A stretch of DNA of 64,000 nt from an uncultured Pelagibacteraceae bacterium (GTDB lineage: Bacteria > Pseudomonadota > Alphaproteobacteria > Pelagibacterales > Pelagibacteraceae), in assembly GCA_902579985.1 (NCBI GenBank), contig CACHIV010000004.1, positions 36,192-100,191 of the forward strand. The letters are read 5' to 3'. The notes under the pieces were generated by a model, which ran no database searches, was not told the origin of the DNA, and saw only the letters and a program-made list of their open reading frames with translations. Positions 52,285 to 60,749 of the stretch are shown one piece after another; position 1 is the stretch's first letter, and every line of letters begins with the position of its first letter. The translations under genes were made by a program, and so were the position numbers.

Positions 52285-52461
52285 ATGAATAAAATTATTT
52301 TTACCTGTCCAAATTGTAATAACACCTATTCAGCCAATGTAATGTTACATAAAATCTTGAAAGAAAAAGAACAAAAATATCAAGAGGAATTAAAAGTTAA
52401 AGAAAAATTATTAGAGGAAAAATACAAACTTTTATCAAAGTTGAAAGAAAAAAGTTTGTGA
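52285..52461 (+). CDS. 58-residue Cys-pair/coiled-coil protein
   Basis: A small frame from ATG 52285, seven bases after the previous stop. It starts with a half zinc ribbon (FTCPNCNNTYSA) and continues as a Lys/Glu-rich helix with heptad-like leucines. The single CxxC suggests metal binding across a dimer. Not recognised. Confidence 0.55.
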   Translation: MNKIIFTCPNCNNTYSANVMLHKILKEKEQKYQEELKVKEKLLEEKYKLLSKLKEKSL

Positions 52462-52534
52462 AATGAAGATATGACATCTAAATATTACAACCCTCAATAT
52501 ATGTTATATGTTAAAAAAACTTATAAATTGTCAT

Positions 52535-52558
52535 GTAACATTACTAAAGTAGTGTCAC
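52535..52558. promoter_or_regulatory. Candidate operator palindrome
   Basis: Two 11-base arms (52535-52545 and 52548-52558) around a two-base centre, 9 of 11 positions complementary. It ends directly against the -35 box of the next promoter, the position of a repressor or control-protein site. Confidence 0.55.
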
Positions 52559-52587
52559 TTGACATAGGCAAGATTATATCGTATGTT
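52559..52587 (+). promoter_or_regulatory. Sigma-70-type promoter of the GHKL-methyltransferase operon
   Basis: TTGACA at 52559-52564 and TATGTT at 52582-52587 with exactly 17 bases between. It would start transcription near 52594, just ahead of the AAGGAG ribosome site and ATG at 52611. Confidence 0.75.
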
Positions 52588-52610
52588 ATTTAAAAACAAA
52601 AAGGAGAAAT

Positions 52611-52835
52611 ATGAGTAAAAATGATAAATCAGCTAAATTTAAAGAGTTAGCTAGAAGTAGAGTTAATAGAGCAATTAATATGATCAGGTTGATCGCTAAT
52701 TTAGGTAATAAAGCACATTACGATTATACACCTGACCAAGCTAAAAAAATTGTTAACGCTTTATCAGCAGAAGTTAACAATGTTAAAACTAAATTTAATT
52801 CTAAGAAAAGAGGTACAGAGGAATTTACTATATGA
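52611..52835 (+). CDS. Small helical protein, shared domain with next gene
   Basis: A 74-residue helical protein. Residues 9-62 (RVNRAINMIRLIANLGNK; YDYTPDQAKKIVNAL) align without gaps with the C-terminal 54 residues of the next protein. First gene of the operon, with a good AAGGAG site; its stop overlaps the next start (ATGA). Could act as the operon's regulator or a partner of the ATPase; no function known. Confidence 0.75.
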   Translation: MSKNDKSAKFKELARSRVNRAINMIRLIANLGNKAHYDYTPDQAKKIVNALSAEVNNVKTKFNSKKRGTEEFTI

Positions 52836-53365
52836 GCATAGATCGTGAATTAATTAGAAGAGGGGTTATAGTTCCCACTTTTAGAATAAAACAAAATAAT
52901 ATTCTTACCCACGTATTTAAAGGTAGATATTATTTGAATTATTCTAAAGCAAGAGCTAAAGCTAGATCTTTAAATCTACAGGGTGTATCTGAGTGGAAAA
53001 AGTATTGTTATTTAAATGATACTCTTCCTCATGGAGTACCTGAAAGTCCAGAGATAGTTTACAGAAATAAAGGATGGGTAAATTTTAATGATTGGTTAGG
53101 TATCAAAATAATTAAAAAAAAGGTTAATAAAAGAAAAAAAAATAAATCAAAAACTAAAATATTTAAGTTAAAGCCTTTAAACTCAGTTAAAAACTATAAG
53201 TTCTCTAAATTAGCATCTAAAAGATTACCAAATGCTTTAAATGCTGTTAAGCTAGTTGGCAATTTAAGTAGAAGAAGTAGCTATGAGTATACAGACGCAG
53301 AAGCGCAGTCAGTTATCAAAGGTTTATCAAAAGCAATGAGAGATCTTAGAAAGAAATTTAAATAA
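52832..53365 (+). CDS. Integrase-repeat (INT_rpt) protein with shared C-terminal domain
   Basis: A 177-residue protein in two parts. Residues about 30-88 match the phage-integrase repeat unit (ARAKARSLNLQGVSEWKKYC; VPESPEIVYRNKGWVNFNDWLG), a putative DNA-binding module otherwise found in integrases. After a very basic linker (KKKVNKRKKNKSK), the last 54 residues repeat the domain of the preceding gene (ASKRLPNALNAVKLVGNLS; YEYTDAEAQ). Probable DNA-targeting component (inference). Stop and next start overlap by one base. Confidence 0.75.
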   Translation: MSIDRELIRRGVIVPTFRIKQNNILTHVFKGRYYLNYSKARAKARSLNLQGVSEWKKYCYLNDTLPHGVPESPEIVYRNKGWVNFNDWLGIKIIKKKVNKRKKNKSKTKIFKLKPLNSVKNYKFSKLASKRLPNALNAVKLVGNLSRRSSYEYTDAEAQSVIKGLSKAMRDLRKKFK

Positions 53366-55932
53366 TGAATAGTTCAGAAGCCAAGAAATTATGTGAACAA
53401 TTGTTGAGAATTACTAAAGGTTCTGAAGTAAAAGAATTACTTATTAAAAATAAAATATGGGATAAAAAAGAAGCTTGGAGAGAATATGGCGATGACTCTA
53501 TGAGTTGGTCCATAGTTGGAGGTCAAGGGGATGCAGACTTCTCATTAAATGAAAAAATTGTAAATGGTTTAGATGCAGTTTTGATGAATAAATGTTGGGA
53601 AAGTGGGATAAATCCAAAAACAGATCAAAATAAAACACCTAAAAATATCAAAGAAGCTAGAGATCTATATTTCAAAAACAAAGGTATAAGAGATATCGCT
53701 GCTGAAAGTGTGTGGGTTTCATTAGGAGGAGCAAGAGCACCAAAACACCCTTGCGTTTGTGTTGCTGATCTTGGTGAAGGTCAGACTCCTGAAAGAATGC
53801 CTCAAACAATTTTATCTTTAGCAAAAGGTAACAAAGAGGGTATTAATTTTGTTCAAGGAAATTGGAACACTGGAGGTTCTGGAGCAATAAGACATTGTGG
53901 TAAAGACACTTTATCTGATGAGGATAATGAGCCAATAGAACTATCAATGATTTTATCTAAAAGAAATCCAAAAATAATTGAAAAATTTCCAGATCAAAGA
54001 ACTGAACATAGTGACAAATGGAGCTTTACAGTAATTAAAAGAGATTATCGATCAGCAACAGGTAAAAGTCACATAATGTGTTTAGCCCCTTTGAATTGTG
54101 ACATTAGTCCAAATAAAGGAGATCTTTTAAGATTTGAAAGTGATCAAATGCCTATTTTACCTGAAAAAAAAAATCAGTGCAGTAAAAAAGCTAAACATGG
54201 AACATTAGTAAAATTATTTGAATATGGAACAGAAAAGGGAGTAGCGTTACTTTTAGGAAAAAGTTTGTACACAGAGCTCCAAGTATTATTACCTAATGCA
54301 TTTATACCTTATATGTTTCATGAATGTAGGAAGGATAAAAGTCACAACACTTACGTAGAAGGCTTTTCAAAATATTTAAAAAGATTACATGAAAAAGATA
54401 AAAATAAATATCTAGAATGCGACCCAATTAAGAGTTTTATAACTGTAGAACAAAAAACTGTAGAATTCGAGGTATTTATTTTCAAAAAAAATATATCTGT
54501 TCCTCAATATAAATCTAGGTGGGGCTTAGCATGGACTGTCAATGGTCATACACATGCATTAATGAGAGACTCAATTTTTAAAGCTGATTTTGGAGCTGAT
54601 ATGGCTGAGTCAATGTTTGTGCATTTAAATTGCGACGGTATTGAAGGTAAGTCTAGAGAAAATCTATTTACTCCTGCAAGAGATAAAGTGAAATCAGATA
54701 GTAAATTAGCACAAAAAATTAAAGAAGAACTAAGAAGACAATTAAAAGAGAATTCACAAATTGAAGAGATTGAAAGAAGAAGAAATGATGAAGAGGCTGC
54801 AAAAGAACCAGAGATCCCAGATAAATTAAAGAAAGATATGCAAAAAATTTTGGCTGAAAATGAAATGATTGACTTACTGCAGCTTGGTAATTTTTTTAAA
54901 CAAAAATCACAAACAAAAAAAAGAAAAGAAGCCACACCTAAAGAGAATTTAAAAGAGTTTCCATCTTTTTTTTATTTTGAAAATAATATCCCAAAAATGG
55001 AACTAATGGATCAACATGTGAATATTAATGGTAGTTATTCATATACATTATTAACAGATGCCGTAAATAATTATTTTACAAGAGATGAACACAGAGGCTT
55101 TCATAAATTTGTTTGGCTATCCAAAGATGAAAAAACTGAGGAAAAAGTTGATCTATCTGGTGGTCCAGATTTACACTTTGGAAAATGTAAATTTAGGATC
55201 AAAGTACCAGATAAATTTAAAGCTGGCGAAAGAAAAATATTGAAAGTTATATTTGGAAAAAGTCCAAATAAAGAGGATTTCATATTGAAAGTTCACATGA
55301 CGATATTAGAGAAGCAAAAAACTAAAACTAAACAAAGAACATTACCCTCTAAACCCTCACAAAAAGCAATAGAGGATAAATTAAGAGATGATATTAAAAC
55401 AAATCCTGATGGTAATGTTGATGATCAAAATATTTCAAGTGATCTTGTCTTACCTCATTGGTCAAATAGAGAAAATTGGGAGGCTAATACAAAACATCCT
55501 TTTAATGAGTATGAGGTATTAAGAATAAAAAAAACAAGAGATCCAAGAGATACATCAGGAAAATCTTTTAAATATACCGCATATCTTAATGAAGAAAATA
55601 TCTTTTTGTTGAAGGAAAAGAAAAATGAAAAAGCAAATTATACTTGGAATATGATGAAACAAAGATGGTGGATATACTTCGTATGGTTAATAAATGGAGG
55701 TTTGGTTCAACATAGAATTGATAAATCTAAAAATAGATTATTAACTGTAGAGGATCTCCAGAGTGATGATGCAAAAAAAATTAAACCAGAAGACGTCGAA
55801 GTTTTAGAACTTTCAGCAAGAAGTGTGGCAATGTGTGTTTTTTTACAACAAAAAAACCTTTTACAAAATACTTCACCAAAAACATCAAGAGATGATAATT
55901 TAGTAAATTTTGATCAAGACTCTACATTTTAA
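53365..55932 (+). CDS. Large GHKL-type ATPase
   Basis: An 855-residue protein with all three GHKL nucleotide-binding boxes in order. N box: E63-x3-N67-x2-D70-A71 in LNEKIVNGLDA. G1: D135-L-G-E-G139 in VADLGEGQTP. G2: GNWNTGGSGA at 165-174. The layout is that of MutL/MORC/Hsp90-type ATPases rather than histidine kinases (no H box or receiver). The middle has an acidic/basic coiled coil (about 440-520), the rest is not recognised. MORC/MutL-like ATPases have been described beside restriction-modification genes, which fits the methyltransferase immediately downstream (zero-base spacing). Confidence 0.82.
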   Translation: MNSSEAKKLCEQLLRITKGSEVKELLIKNKIWDKKEAWREYGDDSMSWSIVGGQGDADFSLNEKIVNGLDAVLMNKCWESGINPKTDQNKTPKNIKEARDLYFKNKGIRDIAAESVWVSLGGARAPKHPCVCVADLGEGQTPERMPQTILSLAKGNKEGINFVQGNWNTGGSGAIRHCGKDTLSDEDNEPIELSMILSKRNPKIIEKFPDQRTEHSDKWSFTVIKRDYRSATGKSHIMCLAPLNCDISPNKGDLLRFESDQMPILPEKKNQCSKKAKHGTLVKLFEYGTEKGVALLLGKSLYTELQVLLPNAFIPYMFHECRKDKSHNTYVEGFSKYLKRLHEKDKNKYLECDPIKSFITVEQKTVEFEVFIFKKNISVPQYKSRWGLAWTVNGHTHALMRDSIFKADFGADMAESMFVHLNCDGIEGKSRENLFTPARDKVKSDSKLAQKIKEELRRQLKENSQIEEIERRRNDEEAAKEPEIPDKLKKDMQKILAENEMIDLLQLGNFFKQKSQTKKRKEATPKENLKEFPSFFYFENNIPKMELMDQHVNINGSYSYTLLTDAVNNYFTRDEHRGFHKFVWLSKDEKTEEKVDLSGGPDLHFGKCKFRIKVPDKFKAGERKILKVIFGKSPNKEDFILKVHMTILEKQKTKTKQRTLPSKPSQKAIEDKLRDDIKTNPDGNVDDQNISSDLVLPHWSNRENWEANTKHPFNEYEVLRIKKTRDPRDTSGKSFKYTAYLNEENIFLLKEKKNEKANYTWNMMKQRWWIYFVWLINGGLVQHRIDKSKNRLLTVEDLQSDDAKKIKPEDVEVLELSARSVAMCVFLQQKNLLQNTSPKTSRDDNLVNFDQDSTF

Positions 55933-57093
55933 ATGAAGTTAAGATTCAAAAAAATAATCACAGCTGCGAATGATCAAAGTAGAGTACGAGGTTATACTCA
56001 TAGATTTTATACCTACCCAGCAGGCTTTTCCCCAGTATTTGTAGAAGCAGCAATTAAGTCTTTGACAAAAACTAATGATTTAGTTTTAGACCCATTTATG
56101 GGCGGTGGAACTACTTTAATTGAAGCTTTGAGAGCTGACAGAAAAGTTGTTGGTATTGACTTAAATCCAATAGCTACTTTTGTAACAAAAGTAAAATCTA
56201 CTAAAATTTCTAAAAAAAATTATGACAATATTGAAAAATGGGCAGATAAGATGTCAAAAGATATTAATTTCAAAATAAAAGATAATAAATTTGTAAAAAA
56301 AGCATTTACAATAATTAATTATAAAGGCTTAGGAAAAAAAGAAATTTCTAATTTAAAAAAAATAATTAAAGGTTCAGCTTTTTATTTAAAGAGTTTGAAC
56401 AATATTAAAAATAAAAAAGAAAATGATTTTTTGAGACTTTTGTTGTTAAGATGTTTGCATTCAACTTTACATGATAAAAGACCAATTGCAGATTTTCATG
56501 TATTTAAATCTAAAATAAGATCAAATAGCCTTGATATGCTTGAGGGAATGAGGTCTTTAGATCCTTATCTGAAAAACTTTAGAAACAAAATAAAAATTTA
56601 TAATAAATCTTCATCTCTGTCACATAAGATTAAAGAACTAAAAAGTAAAAAAGTTAATTTAATTCTGACATCTCCACCTTATCCTGGTATTAATATTCCT
56701 TATTCAAGATGGCAAATACATGGAAGAAGAAATACAACTCTACCATATCTTATACTTGATTTAGAAAGACCTAAAATACAGTCTATCTATAATTTTCAAA
56801 ATCCAACAAATATTAAATTTGATATTTATTTTAATACTATGAAAAATATTTTTTCCTCATTAAGAAAAATATCATCCAAAAAAACAAAAATTCTTCAATT
56901 AGTAGCTTTTAATAATAAAGATGGGGTCTTTAAAAGATATCTTAAAACAATGGAAGAGTGTGGATTTAAAGAGTTAAAAATAAAATCACATGGATATGTC
57001 TGGAGAAAAGTACCTAATAGATCTTGGCAAGCAAGATTAAAAGGCAATATTCCTGCATCAAATGAAGTATTGTTATTACATAAAATAAAATGA
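55933..57093 (+). CDS. DNA methyltransferase (amino-methylating)
   Basis: A 386-residue SAM-dependent DNA methylase. Motif X-like HRFYTYPAGFSP (23-34), motif I VLDPFMGGGTT (51-61), and the catalytic motif IV LTSPPYPG (245-252). Some 185 residues between motifs I and IV could hold the target-recognition region, an alpha-like order. TSPPY is found in N4-cytosine and some N6-adenine enzymes. It follows the GHKL ATPase without a gap and overlaps the next gene by 4 bases. Confidence 0.88.
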   Translation: MKLRFKKIITAANDQSRVRGYTHRFYTYPAGFSPVFVEAAIKSLTKTNDLVLDPFMGGGTTLIEALRADRKVVGIDLNPIATFVTKVKSTKISKKNYDNIEKWADKMSKDINFKIKDNKFVKKAFTIINYKGLGKKEISNLKKIIKGSAFYLKSLNNIKNKKENDFLRLLLLRCLHSTLHDKRPIADFHVFKSKIRSNSLDMLEGMRSLDPYLKNFRNKIKIYNKSSSLSHKIKELKSKKVNLILTSPPYPGINIPYSRWQIHGRRNTTLPYLILDLERPKIQSIYNFQNPTNIKFDIYFNTMKNIFSSLRKISSKKTKILQLVAFNNKDGVFKRYLKTMEECGFKELKIKSHGYVWRKVPNRSWQARLKGNIPASNEVLLLHKIK

Positions 57094-57581
57094 GAGATGA
57101 TATAAAAGATTTAGTCGCTGAGGCCTTAAGATTAAACAGCTCAATGAAAAAAGACAAAGCTAGATTAGCTGAGTTGAAAAGTATTATTCTTGCAGAGTCG
57201 CAAGGTAGAAATGCATCTTTTAAAATATACACAGATGTAGGTGAGGCAAGATTTAATAAAAGAAAAGAAAAACTCACATATACTTTTGATGAAAAATATT
57301 TCCTAAATTTAGATGAGGAAACTCAAAAAAAACTGATTGAAGATAAAATTGTAGATCAAGAAATATCCTATCATCTTAATTTTGAAAAATATGAAATCAT
57401 AAAAAAATACCCAGATAATGATATTGTTAAATCTTTAGTTAAAGAACATTTTAAAGACTCATATTTTTCTTTAGCTTTCTATCCATTAAAAAATCAAAGT
57501 AATAAATTTAGCACTAATCAAGAGAAAAATACAAAGAAAGAAAAATCATTGGTCAATAAATTTAAAGATTTATTTAAATAA
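57090..57581 (+). CDS. Unknown protein at end of GHKL-methyltransferase operon
   Basis: A 163-residue charged, probably soluble protein: an N-terminal helix (about 1-38), a central part with FDEKYFLNLDEETQKKL, and a basic C-terminus. I do not recognise it and see no nuclease motif. The four-base overlap (ATGA) with the methylase gene makes it part of the same system. Last island gene before the tRNA. Confidence 0.7.
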   Translation: MRDDIKDLVAEALRLNSSMKKDKARLAELKSIILAESQGRNASFKIYTDVGEARFNKRKEKLTYTFDEKYFLNLDEETQKKLIEDKIVDQEISYHLNFEKYEIIKKYPDNDIVKSLVKEHFKDSYFSLAFYPLKNQSNKFSTNQEKNTKKEKSLVNKFKDLFK

Positions 57582-57635
57582 GAAAAAATTTTACTTATTA
57601 CTCTTGTTCAATTATAAATATTAGCATAAACACTC

Positions 57636-57689
57636 ATGAAAATAACTCATGCCCTCGTGGTGAAATTGGTAGACACAAAGGACTTAAAA
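57636..57689 (+). repeat. Right attachment-site repeat (54 bp)
   Basis: Identical to 45805-45858; here it continues into the intact 3' half of tRNA-Leu. Confidence 0.92.
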
Positions 57690-57736
57690 TCCTTGCCCTT
57701 TTGGGAGTGCCAGTTCGAGTCTGGCCGAGGGCACCA
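57651..57736 (+). tRNA. tRNA-Leu(UAA)
   Basis: An 86-base tRNA: acceptor strands GCCCTCG (57651-57657) and CGAGGGC (57726-57732), anticodon stem 57678-57682 with 57690-57694, loop CTTAAAA with anticodon TAA at 57685-57687, long class II variable arm, TTCGAGT T-loop and encoded CCA (57734-57736). It reads UUA, the most used leucine codon in this AT-rich DNA. Confidence 0.95.
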
Positions 57737-57742
57737 AAGATA

Positions 57743-59710
57743 GTGGTTAAAAATTATAGACCTGAAATAGATGGCTTAAGGTCGATTGCTGTTTTATCTG
57801 TAGTACTTTATCACGCACAAATTAATATTTTTAATGCTCAACCTTTTAAAGGTGGATTTATTGGAGTTGACATTTTCTTTGTAATTTCTGGGTATTTAAT
57901 AACATCAATAATTCTTAGAGAATTAATAGAAAAAGGAAGTTTTTCTTTTAAAAGTTTTTACCAGAGAAGAGTAAGAAGAATATTGCCAGCTTTATTTCTG
58001 GTAATGTTGGTGTCTATACCTTTTTCATGGATATATATTTATCCTTTGGACTTAATAGAATATTCTGAGTCAATACTATATTCTTTAGGATTTGGATCAA
58101 ATTTTTATTTTCATTATTCGGGACTAGAATATGGATCTCCTGAAAGTTTATTAAAACCTTTTCTTCATACTTGGTCACTTTCTGTTGAAGAACAATATTA
58201 TGTTTTATTTCCAATTATATTATTTATAGTATTTAAATATTTTAGAAAAGGTCTTTTTTATTTTTTATTATTAAGTTTTATAATTAGCTTAGCGTTAGCA
58301 GATTGGGGTAGTAAAAACTATCCATCATTAACTTTTTATTTTCTTCATGCAAGAATATGGGAATTAATTTGTGGTGCATTAATTGCATATTTTGAAATCA
58401 AATCAGGTAAGAGAAGTGAAAATAAATTATTATGTAATATATTGCCAGTTCTAGGATTATTTTTAATTTTTTTTTCAATCTTTTATTTTGATAATGAAAT
58501 ATTTCATCCTTCATTTATCACATTAGTTCCGGTAATAGGTGTTGCTTTAATTTTGTGGTTTACTAGTGCAGATGATATAGTAAAAAAAATATTATCTAAT
58601 AAAATACTTGTTGGAATTGGTTTAATTTCTTATTCACTATATCTTTGGCATTACCCTATTTTTTCATTTTGTAAAAATCTAGAAATATTTTTTGATAATA
58701 ATTTTGGAAAATTGGTTTTAATAATTATAGCATTTATTTTATCAATACTTTCTTATTATTTTATTGAACAACCAGCCAGAAAAGTAAAATCATTTAAAAT
58801 TGTTATTTTAACTTTAGTTCTTTCGATATTTATTATCATTATTTATAATGTTGCTATCATTTTAAATGATGGTTTTTTAAATAGAGTGAAGGTTAAAAAT
58901 TACCAAAAAAATAATACTTATACATACCTAAAACAAAATGGATCTGTTTGTTTTGGAAGAAAATATAATAATTTTTGTAAGTTTGGTTCTAAAGAAAAAG
59001 AGATAATTTTATTAGGAGACTCTCAATTAGCTAGCCTTGCTTTTGACCTAAAAGAAAGAACAAAATCTAATTATACTTTTATTCCAATAATAAAACCTGG
59101 ATATTTTCATTTAAGAGATGTAAAATTACTTAATAAACATACAAAAAAAATTATTCCAGAATATGATATTAAAAGAAAAAACATAGATAAACTGTTAGTT
59201 AAATCAAAAAATAATATAATAATTATTGGAGGAGCTACTTCTTTATATTTATATAACAAAAGAATAGAAGGTCGTGCAGCTCACTGGGATTCTATTTTTG
59301 TAGATAAAATTTCTTTAAAATATGATCAATCTATTATTGAAAAAGCTTTTGTTAATTTTGTTGAAGACTTATCAAAAAATAATGAAGTAATACTTTTATA
59401 TCCTATTCCTGAAATAGGTGTAAATTTACAGAAAAAGAAATTTGAGAATATGGTAAGAATATTTAATTACGAGTATTCAACTTTTTTCAAACAAAATAAA
59501 GAAGTGATCAATCTTTTTGATGCAATTAATAAACCTAAAATTCATAAAGTATATTCCTACAAAGCTTTCTGTAATGAAAAAACTAATCTTTGTGCCACTC
59601 ATGATGAAGACAATTTTTTCTTTTTTGATGGCTATCATCCTTCTCTAGAAGGTGCTAAAATGATAAATAATTTAATCATGAAAAAAATTGATCTATTAGA
59701 TAACAATTAA
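57743..59710 (+). CDS. Acyltransferase 3 / SGNH surface-glycan O-acetyltransferase
   Basis: A 655-residue OafA/YrhL-type protein. The N-terminal membrane acyltransferase (YRPEIDGLRSIAVLSVVLYHA; SLSVEEQYYVLFP) has about ten helices; the C-terminal periplasmic SGNH-like domain starts near residue 420 (ILLGDSQLASL) and ends with DGYHPS. It acetylates polysaccharide. The open frame continues back into the tRNA, but GTG 57743, six bases after the CCA, is the sensible start. Confidence 0.88.
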   Translation: MVKNYRPEIDGLRSIAVLSVVLYHAQINIFNAQPFKGGFIGVDIFFVISGYLITSIILRELIEKGSFSFKSFYQRRVRRILPALFLVMLVSIPFSWIYIYPLDLIEYSESILYSLGFGSNFYFHYSGLEYGSPESLLKPFLHTWSLSVEEQYYVLFPIILFIVFKYFRKGLFYFLLLSFIISLALADWGSKNYPSLTFYFLHARIWELICGALIAYFEIKSGKRSENKLLCNILPVLGLFLIFFSIFYFDNEIFHPSFITLVPVIGVALILWFTSADDIVKKILSNKILVGIGLISYSLYLWHYPIFSFCKNLEIFFDNNFGKLVLIIIAFILSILSYYFIEQPARKVKSFKIVILTLVLSIFIIIIYNVAIILNDGFLNRVKVKNYQKNNTYTYLKQNGSVCFGRKYNNFCKFGSKEKEIILLGDSQLASLAFDLKERTKSNYTFIPIIKPGYFHLRDVKLLNKHTKKIIPEYDIKRKNIDKLLVKSKNNIIIIGGATSLYLYNKRIEGRAAHWDSIFVDKISLKYDQSIIEKAFVNFVEDLSKNNEVILLYPIPEIGVNLQKKKFENMVRIFNYEYSTFFKQNKEVINLFDAINKPKIHKVYSYKAFCNEKTNLCATHDEDNFFFFDGYHPSLEGAKMINNLIMKKIDLLDNN

Positions 59711-59772
59711 TAAAAATTTGATAAAACACAAAATTGATATAGTAATATCTTATTATAGATTAAAATTAACAA

Positions 59773-60738
59773 ATGACCGATAAACCAATTATTTGGGGTA
59801 AACCTCCTTCGGATAATATTTCTTTAGATGAGTGTGAGTGGTATCATGCTATGGAGATACCTGGTGTAAAAGGTTTAACAGGATCACAACCAAATACTAG
59901 AGATGCCTCTTTTGATTGCCGAGAAGATATAGAAAATATTTTAGGAAATCTGGATTATAAAGGTAAAAAAGTTCTCAATTTAGGTAGCATTACGGGTTAT
60001 ATATCTTTTGAAGCTGAAAGAAGAGGTGGCGATGTTACATCCATAGATTTAAGTGTAGATCCATCTCAAATGGCCAAGCAACAAGCAACAGAGCGTGATT
60101 GGGTTCCAAGAGCTAATGAAGATTGGAAAAATGATTTAAGAGTTTTTATGGATCGTGAAGTATTAAGAAGAAATGCTTTTTGGTTTGCTCATAAAGCACT
60201 TAAGTCTAAATCTAGACTGTTAATATCACATGCAAACAATTTACCCAAAGAACTTGAGTTGCATGATATTGGAATTATTTTTTCTGTTTTACTCCATATA
60301 AGAGATCCTTTTCTTGCACTACAAAGAATGTGTTCACATATTAATGAAAAAATTGTAATTACTGAATTAGGTGATTATCCCACGTATTTGTTTAAGTTTA
60401 TACCAAGCAGTATGTATATTAAATATATGGATTTAAAAGCTCGATATAAAAAAAAAAATAAAAACTTATTAGATAAACTTCCAAATTTTATTGGTAAAAG
60501 ATTTAGAAATCATCCTACAATGACATTTATACCTGAATATGGAAGGCTTGCCTCTAAATGGTGGTCATTTAAACCAGAAACAATAATTGCAATGTTAAAA
60601 GTGCTTGGTTTTGGAAAAACTACAGTGAATTATCATTATTATATGCACACAAAGGGAAAAAAAATATGGAACTTTACAGTTGTAGGGGAAAGAACAGTTC
60701 CAATAGAAAAATGTGACTATGATTATGATGCTAATTAA
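59773..60738 (+). CDS. SAM-dependent methyltransferase
   Basis: A 321-residue protein with motif I VLNLGSITGYISFEAERRG, acidic DLSVD after motif II, and IIFSVLLHIRDP. Looks like the methyltransferases found in surface-glycan clusters. Substrate unknown. Confidence 0.75.
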   Translation: MTDKPIIWGKPPSDNISLDECEWYHAMEIPGVKGLTGSQPNTRDASFDCREDIENILGNLDYKGKKVLNLGSITGYISFEAERRGGDVTSIDLSVDPSQMAKQQATERDWVPRANEDWKNDLRVFMDREVLRRNAFWFAHKALKSKSRLLISHANNLPKELELHDIGIIFSVLLHIRDPFLALQRMCSHINEKIVITELGDYPTYLFKFIPSSMYIKYMDLKARYKKKNKNLLDKLPNFIGKRFRNHPTMTFIPEYGRLASKWWSFKPETIIAMLKVLGFGKTTVNYHYYMHTKGKKIWNFTVVGERTVPIEKCDYDYDAN

Positions 60739-60749
60739 AAATATAAATA

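Larger units (their letters stand above)
45805..57689. mobile_element. Integrated island at tRNA-Leu(UAA)
   Basis: About 11.9 kb flanked by a perfect 54-bp direct repeat made of the upstream flank and the 5' half of tRNA-Leu, with the crossover at the end of the anticodon loop. The intact tRNA is at the right edge and a truncated one at the left, as left by tyrosine-integrase insertion into a tRNA gene. Pelagiphages and other SAR11 elements are known to use tRNA sites. No integrase, portal or capsid gene is visible, so it is a decayed or satellite-like element. Cargo: the channel/amine-oxidase operon and the GHKL-methyltransferase operon. Confidence 0.8.

Noticed and set aside
54546..54935. 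129-codon minus-strand frame in the GHKL ATPase gene
   Set aside because: Antisense shadow of the coiled-coil region; Ser/Leu-rich mirror of Glu/Lys codons.
45805..57689. Integrase or phage structural genes in the island
   Set aside because: I read every island frame; the only integrase-related piece is the INT_rpt module at 52832-53365, without catalytic Arg/Tyr domain.
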